DNA of 64,000 nucleotides from Ferrimonas pelagia (GTDB taxonomy: Bacteria > Pseudomonadota > Gammaproteobacteria > Enterobacterales > Shewanellaceae): positions 1-64,000 of the forward strand of contig NZ_BAABJZ010000022.1 of the NCBI RefSeq assembly GCF_039543565.1, read 5' to 3'. Positions 8,565 to 16,380 of this stretch are shown piece by piece; position 1 is the first letter of the stretch, and every line of letters begins with the position of its first letter. The notes under the pieces are model-generated. The model searched no databases, was not told the origin of the DNA, and saw nothing but the letters and a program-made list of their open reading frames with translations. The translations under genes were made by a program, and so were the position numbers.

Positions 8565-8962
8565 TCCCTGCAAGATCAGGGCTTCGGCTCTGATCACCCG
8601 GCCGGGGGCAATCCCGGCCAACCTTTATCACGATGAACATGAAGGCACGCCTTTGGCCAAGGCCGCCCTGAGGCGACTTCACCGCCCGATTCACACAAAT
8701 TTGCCAACTGCGAAAAGGTAAATTCCTTGTCGCAACAACGAGGTCACCGTCACACACACGAGAAACAAAAAAACCAATCATGCAACTGAAAAACAAAGAA
8801 ATGGGAGCGTATTCAGCGGTGTATTAACCATCATGACCGTGCAAAACGTGAGCCTCTCAACGTTCGCAGGCTGCTCCCTGCAAAACCAGGGCTTTAGCTC
8901 TGAAACCCTGCCAGGGGAAACCCAGGCCAAATTTCCATCAATACCAAAAACAGAGAAAGCCC
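8565..8962 (+). repeat. Spacer with duplicated hairpin region and assT 3'-end remnant
   Basis: This 398-bp stretch holds no gene. It contains two diverged copies of the assT-dsbL spacer: 8565-8630, and about 8848-8940, where CCCTGCA, CAGGGCTTTAGCTCTG and CCAGGCCA recur. Bases 8848-8869 also match the last codons of AssT-1 (VITPPFA; here VSLSTFA) at about 16 of 22 positions. The likely history is loss of a further assT copy between the two spacer copies. The 220 bases in between show no recognisable gene. Confidence 0.5.
8574..8619 (+). promoter_or_regulatory. Two stem-loops after assT-2, one with a TTCG loop
   Basis: The first stem is GATCAGGGC-TTCG-GCTCTGATC (8574-8595, one G-T pair); TTCG is a very stable tetraloop type. 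The second is GGCCGGG/CCCGGCC (8600-8619). No T tract follows. The order and sequence match the element after AssT-1, so it is a conserved feature of the assT-dsbL spacer. Confidence 0.65.
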
Positions 8963-9580
8963 ATGAAAAAGACCCTGACCGCCCTGTTTACTCTGGCCAT
9001 CGCCTTTGGTGGCCAAGCCGCCACCTACAAAGAGGGCACACATTATCAAGTGCTGAAGCCGGAAGCCCAATTCACCGCCAACAGCGAAGTCACCAAGGTG
9101 TACTCCGTCAACTGCCCCTTCTGCTACAAGTACGAAACCGCAGTGATCCCCAACATGGAGAAAAACCTGCCTAAAGGTGCCAGCTACGAAGGCCTACACA
9201 TCACCACCAAAACCCCACTGGGCGTCGAAAAGTCACAGGTTTTGGCCGTCGCCAATGTGATGGGTAACGATAAAGGCTACAAAGCCGCCAAGATGGCTTA
9301 CTACAAGCACTTCCACGACGATAAAAAGCGTTTCAGCGACGGTGCTGAAGCGATCGCCTTCGGCCTCAAAGCCGCCAAGATCAAAAAAGCTGACTTTGAC
9401 AAGCACGTTAAGACTCAAGCTGTGACCGATCTGCTGGCCTACTGGGACCAAGGCGTTGAAGTGGCCAAGATCCAAGGGATCCCGGCCATTGTTGTTGGCG
9501 GTAAATACCTGATCAACACTGCTCAGATCCGCTCCATGACCATGCTCGATGAGATGGTCGCCCAACTGCTGGCCGAATAA
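8963..9580 (+). CDS. dsbL: DsbL-2, DsbA-type thiol oxidase dedicated to AssT
   Basis: 205 residues, with signal peptide MKKTLTALFTLAIAFGGQAA and CPFC at residues 51-54. The protein is identical to DsbL-4 (36736-37353) except at two residues near the cis-Pro loop: GIPAIVVGGKYL here against GIPAMVVNGKYL there. The DNA of the first ~530 bases is also nearly the same, pointing to recent duplication or gene conversion. Its 3' end instead matches dsbL-1 closely. The weak ribosome site is AGAGAA. It is coupled to dsbI-2 by an 11-nt spacer. Confidence 0.95.
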   Translation: MKKTLTALFTLAIAFGGQAATYKEGTHYQVLKPEAQFTANSEVTKVYSVNCPFCYKYETAVIPNMEKNLPKGASYEGLHITTKTPLGVEKSQVLAVANVMGNDKGYKAAKMAYYKHFHDDKKRFSDGAEAIAFGLKAAKIKKADFDKHVKTQAVTDLLAYWDQGVEVAKIQGIPAIVVGGKYLINTAQIRSMTMLDEMVAQLLAE

Positions 9581-9591
9581 GGATAATCCCC

Positions 9592-10209
9592 ATGGAACTG
9601 CTTAAATCCCTTTGGGCCAACGTCAAGGCCGAGCCGGTGCCGACTCTGCACCGCTGGGGTAACCAAAGCCCCGTCTGGCTGGTGATGGCCGGTGCGTCTG
9701 GCTTCCTGATGCTCTGCTCCACCTTGTACTTTCAAGGCTGGCTAGCGATGGATCCCTGCGAGAAGTGCGTCTACATCCGCCTCAGCCAGATCTGCATCAT
9801 CATCGCGGGCATCGCTTTGGCCGCAGCCCCACGCAACCTGGTGGTGAAGATCGCCGGTCTGGCCTTCGCCTGGTGGGCGATATTCTACGGCCTTAACCAT
9901 TCACTGGACTACATCGCCAGTCACCACACCATGGACGCGCTGGATTCCGGCATGGACTTCTTCGCTGCCGGTGGCGGTGCCAACGCCTGTGCCACTGAGC
10001 CTGCCTACCCGTTTGGTCTAGCTCTGCACGAATGGTGGCCTGGCATGTTCGCCATCACCGGTGTGTGTGGCGAAGATGACTGGAGCTTCCTTGGCGGCAC
10101 CATGGGCCATTGGCTGGTCTTCACCTACAGCATCAAGATCGCTGTGCTCGGGATCGTCACCGGCGGTTGGGCCGCAGGCTTTGCCAAATCGAAAACGGTC
10201 AACGCCTAA
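9592..10209 (+). CDS. dsbI: DsbI-2, DsbB-type oxidase of DsbL
   Basis: 205 residues; the membrane layout and both cysteine pairs are as in DsbI-1 (CEKC at 56-59; C133 and C159). By eye it is nearly identical to DsbI-1, differing at the C-terminal tail (AKSKTVNA against ARNNKAANA). Together with the AssT-2/DsbL-2 neighbours this makes a second complete oxidative-folding module. The unit ends at a strong terminator 69 bp downstream. Confidence 0.95.
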   Translation: MELLKSLWANVKAEPVPTLHRWGNQSPVWLVMAGASGFLMLCSTLYFQGWLAMDPCEKCVYIRLSQICIIIAGIALAAAPRNLVVKIAGLAFAWWAIFYGLNHSLDYIASHHTMDALDSGMDFFAAGGGANACATEPAYPFGLALHEWWPGMFAITGVCGEDDWSFLGGTMGHWLVFTYSIKIAVLGIVTGGWAAGFAKSKTVNA

Positions 10210-10277
10210 ACAGCAACAAGCTCTTAGAAAGCCACTGCGCTGACTCAGAGGCATTATTTAGTTATTCCCTGCAAGCC

Positions 10278-10307
10278 AAATGGAGCCGCTAACGGCTCCA
10301 TTTTTTT
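10278..10307 (+). terminator. Intrinsic terminator after dsbI-2
   Basis: The stem TGGAGCCG/CGGCTCCA, extended by AAA/TTT, has a CTAA loop and is followed by seven T. It closes the assT-2/dsbL-2/dsbI-2 unit. Confidence 0.88.
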
Positions 10308-10576
10308 ATCACCAGCTTGAGCGGCGCTCGAAACACTCTCTCTTGTAACGAGCATTGCTGTGACCAAAAACTCACGCTATTTCGCACACCCTTTTCTTAT
10401 TCTTTTCACCTCGCTACCTTACGCCTAAAGCAAAGCGTGACACGTTAACGGTAAACAAAACGGACTGACTCATTAGCTAACAATGCAGGTTCAACGCCCA
10501 ATCAAATAAGCCAAACAGACAGTCAGGCCTTAACAAAACTCCTCAAATCCAGTTCACAAGGGGATCAGATCTACAA
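10308..10576 (+). promoter_or_regulatory. Non-coding region upstream of TetR-C
   Basis: This AT-rich stretch without a supportable gene must contain the TetR-C promoter. I can assign no definite -35/-10 pair or operator. AGGGGAT-like sequence lies shortly before the ATG at 10577. Confidence 0.3.
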
Positions 10577-11293
10577 ATGAGCAAAGCATCAACCTTGGAA
10601 GAAAAAAAAGAGAAAATACTGGATTTAGCTGCCGCAGCCTTAACTCAGCACGGCGCCATCGGGTTTCGATTTTCCGATCTCGCTAAGCAAGCAGGATGCT
10701 CAAACACCACCCTCTATAAAATATTCTCCAGTAAAGAAGACTTACTAGTAGAGCTCTTTACCCTGAACATGAAGCACGCCAACACACTGGTTGAGCAAGC
10801 GCTGGAGCTACAAGAAGTCTCTCTGCGCTCCCGACTTTTACTGGCTTACCTCATCGAGCCCTGCTGGAGTGTTACCAATCAAAACACCACCATCTGGATT
10901 AACTTCATCGCCAACCATAACTCGTTGGTTCACCAAGCCAATGGCGACAAAATCCAAACGTTACGCGCGACTTTAAGACGAAACAGCAGCTTACTGAATG
11001 CTGCCTGGCAGCAAGCGGTCACTTCTGGCGAACTGATATCGGATATCGAAAGTGCGTTCAACGTACAAAAACGCATCGTTATGGCTCAGCGTGGAGCAAT
11101 ATCCCTGATGAACAACTACTTCATGCAGGAAGAAGAGTCATTCAATTTATCCGGTTTACACGACAACATCGCCAACCAGATGGCACAACTTTCCTGGAGC
11201 CCTGATGTGGTAGAAACACCCGTTGAGTTATTGCTTGAACGCCACTTCACAGAGCTTCACCAAACCCTATTTTGTGACGAATCGGTCGGATAA
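10577..11293 (+). CDS. TetR-C, TetR/AcrR-type transcriptional regulator
   Basis: 238 residues. The helix-turn-helix lies at about residues 12-58 (SDLAKQAGCSNTTLYKIFSS). The ligand domain differs from TetR-A/B, with WINFIANHNSL where those have NPSxW, but it keeps a QRG motif (MAQRGAIS). It reads toward AssT-3, with 417 bp between them, so it is not tightly in one operon; control of AssT-3 is inferred from position. The codons look more AT-rich than those of the assT genes. Confidence 0.88.
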   Translation: MSKASTLEEKKEKILDLAAAALTQHGAIGFRFSDLAKQAGCSNTTLYKIFSSKEDLLVELFTLNMKHANTLVEQALELQEVSLRSRLLLAYLIEPCWSVTNQNTTIWINFIANHNSLVHQANGDKIQTLRATLRRNSSLLNAAWQQAVTSGELISDIESAFNVQKRIVMAQRGAISLMNNYFMQEEESFNLSGLHDNIANQMAQLSWSPDVVETPVELLLERHFTELHQTLFCDESVG

Positions 11294-11710
11294 TCGCACT
11301 CCCAATAGGGGAGTCTATGCCGCTTGAGAAGGCGGCTAGAACATACCAACTCTCCGGCTTTTACCATCGACCTAGGCACAATTTTCAACGTGTAACATCA
11401 AGACCCCCCCGTGTGACTCTGGCTCAATTCCCTGCAGCGGACACACAGCCTCCCATATTTCAATTGCCTTACAAATTATCGACGCTCCCCTCCCCACTGA
11501 GGCGAATTTCTGTCCAAGCTCACACAAACAAATCAAACAAGAAAAGATAAAATTCCTATCACGATGACCACACCCACATCACACCCATTAACAAAGAAAC
11601 ACCCAATAATGACACCGTCAACACCACGTAGGGATCACCCTACAAGCAAACCATGTTGCTGATGTGGGTAACTGGATGCCGCATTAAGCAGCGCAACAAG
11701 GATGATGATA
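11294..11710 (+). promoter_or_regulatory. Control region upstream of AssT-3
   Basis: 417 bp without a supported gene. A 77-codon open frame inside (11317-11550) has no ribosome site and low-complexity composition, so it is not called. The region is AT-rich near 11520-11600 and presumably holds the AssT-3 promoter and a TetR-C site; no clear palindrome was found. Confidence 0.3.
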
Positions 11711-13513
11711 ATGATGAAAAAAACCGCGATAGTCACCGCGCTTATGGTCGCCAGCTTTGGCGCGACCGCCGCAATGGACGGGATGAAGCCCAAGCCCATG
11801 CCTGGCACGCCTTTTGGTCACATCGTGCACAATCCACATGAGAATGCCCCACTCACCGCGTTGGTTACCCTCGGGCCCAAAGCCGTCAAGAGTCAGGTGG
11901 CTTCCGCCAAAGTGACGGTACACGCCAAGCCCGGCGGTGTGCCCATCTCTTATGACGTCAGCCATACCACCATGCAAAGCGAAGGCGGGATCCCCATCTT
12001 CGGCCTGTACCCTGACTATCACAACACCTTCACCATCGATTGGAAGGACGCGGACGGGAAATCCCACTCGCATGACTACAAGATGATGACGCCACAGGTG
12101 GACATGGGCTACTCTCAGGGCCAATGGGCGCACCACCCCACCATTGATGTCAAAAAAGTCGACCCAGACTTTAAAGACCGACTCTATTTCGTTAACTGGA
12201 CCAAGTCAGACGGTAAAGTTGGCGTATTAACTCACAACACCCCAGATGGCCACGGCGCCTTCTCTTGGGATGGGGTACCCGGATTCTTCATCATCGATAC
12301 CGCCGGTGACATTCGTTGGTATATGAATCCTTACACCACGCACGACTCCAAGGATTACGAAAACGCCGGTTATGCCATGGGCATGAACGTCACCGACAAA
12401 GGCAACATGATTTGGGTGCAAGGCCAAGGCTGGAAGCACATGAACATCATGGGCCGGATGATCGGCGAGCACAGCCTGCCGGGCGACTTCAGCGATGCAT
12501 CGCACGAAGGGATCCAGATCCGCAACGGCAACGTACTCATCCGTGCGGCACGTAAGAACTACCCGCTGGCAGACGGCACCTTGGTCAACACAGTGCGCGA
12601 CCACATTCTGGAAGTCGACATGAACGGCACCCTGGTGGATTACTGGGATCTGAATGAGATCCTTGACCCACTGCGTGATGCCGCCCTGCTGTCATTGGAC
12701 GCTGGCGCCGTTTGCCTCAACATTGATGTCGACCAAGCCGGTCATCAAGCAACGGCTGAAGACTTAGCCAGCTTCGGCCGCGGTGATATTCACGGCGTCG
12801 AAACCGGCCGTAACTGGGCCCACGTCAACTCCGTTGATTGGGATCCGGAAGACGACTCCATCATTATCAGCTCCCGTCACCAGTCCGCGGTTATCAAGAT
12901 CGGCCGTGACAAAGAGGTGAAGTGGATCCTGTCCGCTAAGAAAGGCTGGAAAGGTGAATTGGCCGACAAGGTACTGACCCCGGTTGACAAGCGTGGCCGC
13001 AAACTGGACTGCGACGAGAACGGCAAGTGTAACAACACCGACTTCGATTTCACTTGGACTCAGCACACCGCGTATAAAGTCCATGAGAAAGGCACCTTCA
13101 GCGTGTTTGATAACGGCGATGGTCGTCACCTCGAGCAGCCAACCTTCCCAACCGACAAGTATTCCCGCTCGGTGGAATACAAGGTCAATCCGAAGAAGAT
13201 GACCGTCCAACAAGTATGGGAATACGGTAAAGAGCTGGGTTACGAAGGCTATGCGCCGGTGACCTCCATCACCAAGTACCAAGCCGACAAAAACTCCATG
13301 CTGAGCTACTTTGCTTCCGCTGGCCTGTTCGGCATTGGTGGCGGCTATGGCAACCTGAAAATGGACGAGACCACAGGTAAGGTAAAATCCATTCTTACTG
13401 AGCACCGCTACGGCGAGCAAGAGCCGGCCGTTCGCATCGACATTAATAGCCATGCGATGTTTGCCTCCGGCTATCGGGCGCAGGTCATTGTGATTGATGA
13501 CATGATCAAATAA
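11711..13513 (+). CDS. assT: AssT-3, periplasmic arylsulfate sulfotransferase
   Basis: About 600 residues. ATGs lie at 11702, 11705, 11711 and 11714; AAGGA at 11698 suits 11711. The signal peptide is MMKKTAIVTALMVASFGATAA. Catalytic residues are H265 (DASHEGIQIRNGN), H371 (NWAHVNS), R389 (SSRHQ) and H452 (TWTQHTA). The disulfide loop is DCDENGKC. It is the most divergent paralog at the N-terminus (HIVHNPHENAPLTALVTLGP) and has an insertion-like C-terminal segment, FGIGGGYGNLKMDETTG. It has no dsb genes attached, so it must rely on DsbL/DsbI made elsewhere. Confidence 0.96.
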   Translation: MMKKTAIVTALMVASFGATAAMDGMKPKPMPGTPFGHIVHNPHENAPLTALVTLGPKAVKSQVASAKVTVHAKPGGVPISYDVSHTTMQSEGGIPIFGLYPDYHNTFTIDWKDADGKSHSHDYKMMTPQVDMGYSQGQWAHHPTIDVKKVDPDFKDRLYFVNWTKSDGKVGVLTHNTPDGHGAFSWDGVPGFFIIDTAGDIRWYMNPYTTHDSKDYENAGYAMGMNVTDKGNMIWVQGQGWKHMNIMGRMIGEHSLPGDFSDASHEGIQIRNGNVLIRAARKNYPLADGTLVNTVRDHILEVDMNGTLVDYWDLNEILDPLRDAALLSLDAGAVCLNIDVDQAGHQATAEDLASFGRGDIHGVETGRNWAHVNSVDWDPEDDSIIISSRHQSAVIKIGRDKEVKWILSAKKGWKGELADKVLTPVDKRGRKLDCDENGKCNNTDFDFTWTQHTAYKVHEKGTFSVFDNGDGRHLEQPTFPTDKYSRSVEYKVNPKKMTVQQVWEYGKELGYEGYAPVTSITKYQADKNSMLSYFASAGLFGIGGGYGNLKMDETTGKVKSILTEHRYGEQEPAVRIDINSHAMFASGYRAQVIVIDDMIK

Positions 13514-13533
13514 GCCATTCTGTTAAGGCTCGA

Positions 13534-13567
13534 GGGACTGTTGGCATCAGCCAACAGTCCCTTTTTT
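13534..13567 (+). terminator. Intrinsic terminator after AssT-3
   Basis: A perfect 12-bp stem GGGACTGTTGGC/GCCAACAGTCCC with an ATCA loop is followed by six T. Confidence 0.93.
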
Positions 13568-14271
13568 CACGTCCCCTCGAATGCCCTCTAATGCCAACGC
13601 AGACGAAGCACTAAGCGGCGAGTTCAGACAGTCGCATAGCCGGATGACGAACGACGATGAACGTACCTGGCGTGTTATTCTTCACGACTCATTGTCCATC
13701 CCTCCTTCCCACATCAACATTTTCCCTCGCGATATTATAAACAGCTCAAAAAAAGCTGGAGAGATGGCGCCAATCTTAAAACAACAAAAATCAAAAAAAC
13801 TGTTTTACCAATCCAAATTAATAGGTAAGAGTTAATTTAACAAAACAGAATAACAGCCCATAAAAACACTCGATGACTTCTCGAGAAATTCTCACGGCAT
13901 GATTTAAACCATATACAGAAAGATCAATTATGTGAGGTGGGGAAAACAAACCAAAGCCACAAACTGAAGCTTTTGCATCTCAACACAAGGACCAAGGGAG
14001 CTCCATCACGCACCACTCCACCTCTTCTCACAGCCAACAGAAGTGCCACGCATGTCTCACTTCCACTTATCCTGTTCGGTTTAATATCACTTCAAGGCTT
14101 GTTTGCACACTGCCAAAACGAAGCAAATATAAGAAGTGCAAGCCAGCCGGATTAGAAATCTTTCTTAATAAAAAGCAGTTGATTCGGCATATGTCGCAGC
14201 CACGCTGCTTAATCGGTGCAAATTGACCAAACAGCACGGATATAGCCTAAATCGATGACTGACAGGGAATA
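13568..14271 (+). promoter_or_regulatory. 700-bp non-coding region before the barrel protein gene
   Basis: No gene is supported here. Two open frames (84 and 72 codons) have no ribosome site and no recognisable protein. It holds an AT-rich segment at 13730-13860 and CTCGAGAAATTCTC at 13880-13893, identical over 14 bases to the palindrome beside TetR-B. It may therefore carry an operator linking the downstream outer-membrane protein to the same regulator. Confidence 0.35.
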
Positions 14272-14274
14272 ATG

Positions 14275-15045
14275 ATGATGAAAAAAGGATTACTCATTGC
14301 ATCGGCTTTGATGCTGGTGCCAAGTGCACAGGTGTGCGCAGAGGTAAAGGCCAGCTCTACCGCACTGCAAGTCGGCTACCTGTATCAGACCGGCTCAGGC
14401 AACGTTGCGAAACTGCCGCGACTGGGCCACGCTGCGATCCTCGGTTTTAACCACAACTCCCGCTATGACTGGGGCAGCATTGGCGGCTGGGCACGGATGG
14501 AAAACCCCTTTGGTTTGAATGAGGACGCCAAAAGCGGCCATCCTGCCGGTCAGGTCAACAGCTACAAAACCAACTTCGATCTGTTCTACAACACCGGGAT
14601 ACCAGGCGTTCAGGTATGGTGGGGACAGTTCGGCATTCTGAATGACGCCGTCGGTGAAATGAACAATGCACTGGGTTTAGCTTATGGCAAACGCGTAGGC
14701 TCTTGGTTCCTTCGCGCCAATGCCGGTGTTGAGTACACCATTGGCCACAACAGAGGCAAAAACCTCGATTTCGAGGGGATCTCCGGGGGCTCCAGTGCGT
14801 TGTTAGCCACCTACCGGGTTAACGAGCGGATAAATGTGATCGGCCGATTCGCTTATCGCTTTGCACACGATGACGATTATCGACTCATGGCTTGGGGTTC
14901 AAAAGATGGCTTCAACAGCTTTATTGCCGCCACTTACCAGATCACACCCAAGCTGACCGGCAAGCTGCAATGGCATAAGTTCCGCAACTGGGGCGGTTAC
15001 GGCGATGCATCCCCCCTGGAGCTGAACTTCGCCTACCGATTCTGA
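14275..15045 (+). CDS. Outer-membrane beta-barrel protein, unassigned family
   Basis: About 256 residues. It has a signal peptide (MMKKGLLIASALMLVPSAQVCA), then alternating aromatic/polar strands (GSWFLRANAGVEYTIG, NVIGRFAYRFAH), ending in AYRF, a C-terminal barrel signature. The size and the motif VWWGQFGILNDAVG suggest a small channel such as a Tsx- or OmpK-like barrel, but I cannot assign it firmly. AGGGA at 14264 serves one of three adjacent ATGs (14272, 14275, 14278). It lies between AssT-3 and AssT-4 and may pass substrates through the outer membrane (inference). Confidence 0.75.
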   Translation: MMKKGLLIASALMLVPSAQVCAEVKASSTALQVGYLYQTGSGNVAKLPRLGHAAILGFNHNSRYDWGSIGGWARMENPFGLNEDAKSGHPAGQVNSYKTNFDLFYNTGIPGVQVWWGQFGILNDAVGEMNNALGLAYGKRVGSWFLRANAGVEYTIGHNRGKNLDFEGISGGSSALLATYRVNERINVIGRFAYRFAHDDDYRLMAWGSKDGFNSFIAATYQITPKLTGKLQWHKFRNWGGYGDASPLELNFAYRF

Positions 15046-15113
15046 GTCTCAAATTGTCACTTTGTTAAGCACAGCAAGAATCGGCTGACCAAAGTTTTAC
15101 AGACGCATAAATC

Positions 15114-15143
15114 AAAACACCCTGCACAGTGCAGGGTGTTTTT
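15114..15143. terminator. Terminator between barrel gene and small secreted protein
   Basis: An 11-bp stem AACACCCTGCA/TGCAGGGTGTT with a CAG loop, flanked by A and T runs, can stop transcription from both sides. Confidence 0.85.
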
Positions 15144-15201
15144 GTTAAGGCTCGTAGAATGCCCGAAGGGCAACCGCTCTCGCCATCGGACATTGCTCGC
15201 C

Positions 15202-15570
15202 TTAATAACTCCAACGTGTCGGCGCGCCGGCAGGATATATCTCTGGCTGAACCACCTGAGTCGCTCCCCCTTTCGTATTGACCAGTGTGACAGTGTCTCG
15301 GCCGCTGAGCTCCAACCGATAAGACTGGCCTGCCTGCGTCTCAAGCAGATAGTAACTTGGGATCTGATGGTCTTTATTGGTATCGACGATAGCAACCATC
15401 TCGCTCCCAGAGCCAACCAGCAGTTTACCACCCATCATCAGCGCATCAGACGCATTGACACTGACCACCTCAATCCCAGCACCAAGCGCGACAGTTGAAG
15501 CTTCAGAGGCCGATACAACGGCACTAAAACCAGTAACAATCATTGCAGCAACAGATAAAACGTTTTTCAT
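15202..15570 (-). CDS. Small secreted protein of unknown function
   Basis: 122 residues. A clear signal peptide (MKNVLSVAAMIVTGFSAVVSA) precedes a short beta-rich domain with DTNKDHQIPSYYLLETQAG and SYRLELSGRDTVTL, ending in APTRWSY. It has no cysteine and no recognised family. The DTNKDH motif recalls an EF-hand-like calcium loop but is incomplete. It is convergent with the barrel gene and shares its terminator. It may be a periplasmic accessory protein. Confidence 0.6.
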   Translation of the reverse strand: MKNVLSVAAMIVTGFSAVVSASEASTVALGAGIEVVSVNASDALMMGGKLLVGSGSEMVAIVDTNKDHQIPSYYLLETQAGQSYRLELSGRDTVTLVNTKGGATQVVQPEIYPAGAPTRWSY

Positions 15571-16380
15571 AGTAATCCCTCATTCGCTGGTGAAAACCGT
15601 TTCACCATGGCCACTGTTTAAAATTCAGCCTACACCGCAAACACTAGTTGCCTTACGAAAGTTGATCAAGATCACAAATTCAATTGCCGCCATCGGTTTT
15701 TTCCTCGCTTAACCTGTTAATCAGGCAAAGGGATCCTGACCACCGAGCGCGAACGCCATTCAAGGCTATTGCCTGTAACGACTTAATCCTAATCACCACA
15801 AGACGAATTAAACCCACGGCTCTATCTTCATAAAAGCCCCCCCAACGTTAAAATGGCTAAGAACCGGTCACTCCAGCTCAGCGCCTCCGCTCACTGAGCA
15901 AAAATAAGCTCACAAATAACGACAATGGTCAGCACTACACTGCGGGGCTACTTATTTTGGCCCTCGTCGCTCAGGGCACCGCAAAACCACGCTCTTACGT
16001 CTGTCACAATCTATGCATCTTAGAACTGACGCAGAGAAATCTCACAGAGCTCACAAGGAAGTTAAAAGCGCTCGCTCACTGAAACCAGTGCGCTCGTTCT
16101 CGAAATTAATCTTGGCCGTGAAGCTCGATTTCCTCGAAAGCAAATAGGGTTCAATCGATATTTTCTACACAATCAAGTTCGCGCCCTCGATCACGTATTC
16201 CATTCTGTTAAGTCCTTAAAAACAAAAAAATCGACGCAACTTTTGTGACTCGCACTACGTTAACGGCATCGCTGAAGACGGTCCAAGTGGATCCCGCGAC
16301 GCCTCACACTATTGCCAAGCCCTGTATGAAAAACTGATTTCGCTGACCAAACATTTACATTGGAATACTAAGGAAAGTAC
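15571..16380 (+). promoter_or_regulatory. 810-bp non-coding region upstream of AssT-4
   Basis: This is the longest gene-free stretch in the island. I see no ORF with a ribosome site, tRNA or clear hairpin-plus-T element. It must contain the promoter of the small secreted protein (leftward) and that of AssT-4, whose ATG is preceded by AAGGAA. The sequence CATTCTGTTAAG at 16201 also occurs at 13515, just after AssT-3. An untranslated regulatory RNA or the remains of a lost regulator cannot be excluded. Confidence 0.3.

Noticed and set aside
11317..11550. 77-codon open frame upstream of AssT-3
   Set aside because: Pro/Arg/Thr-rich translation without family or ribosome site; better read as control region.
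13581..14155. Two short open frames (84 and 72 codons) in the gap before the barrel gene
   Set aside because: No ribosome site, no hydrophobic or conserved pattern, AT-rich non-coding composition.
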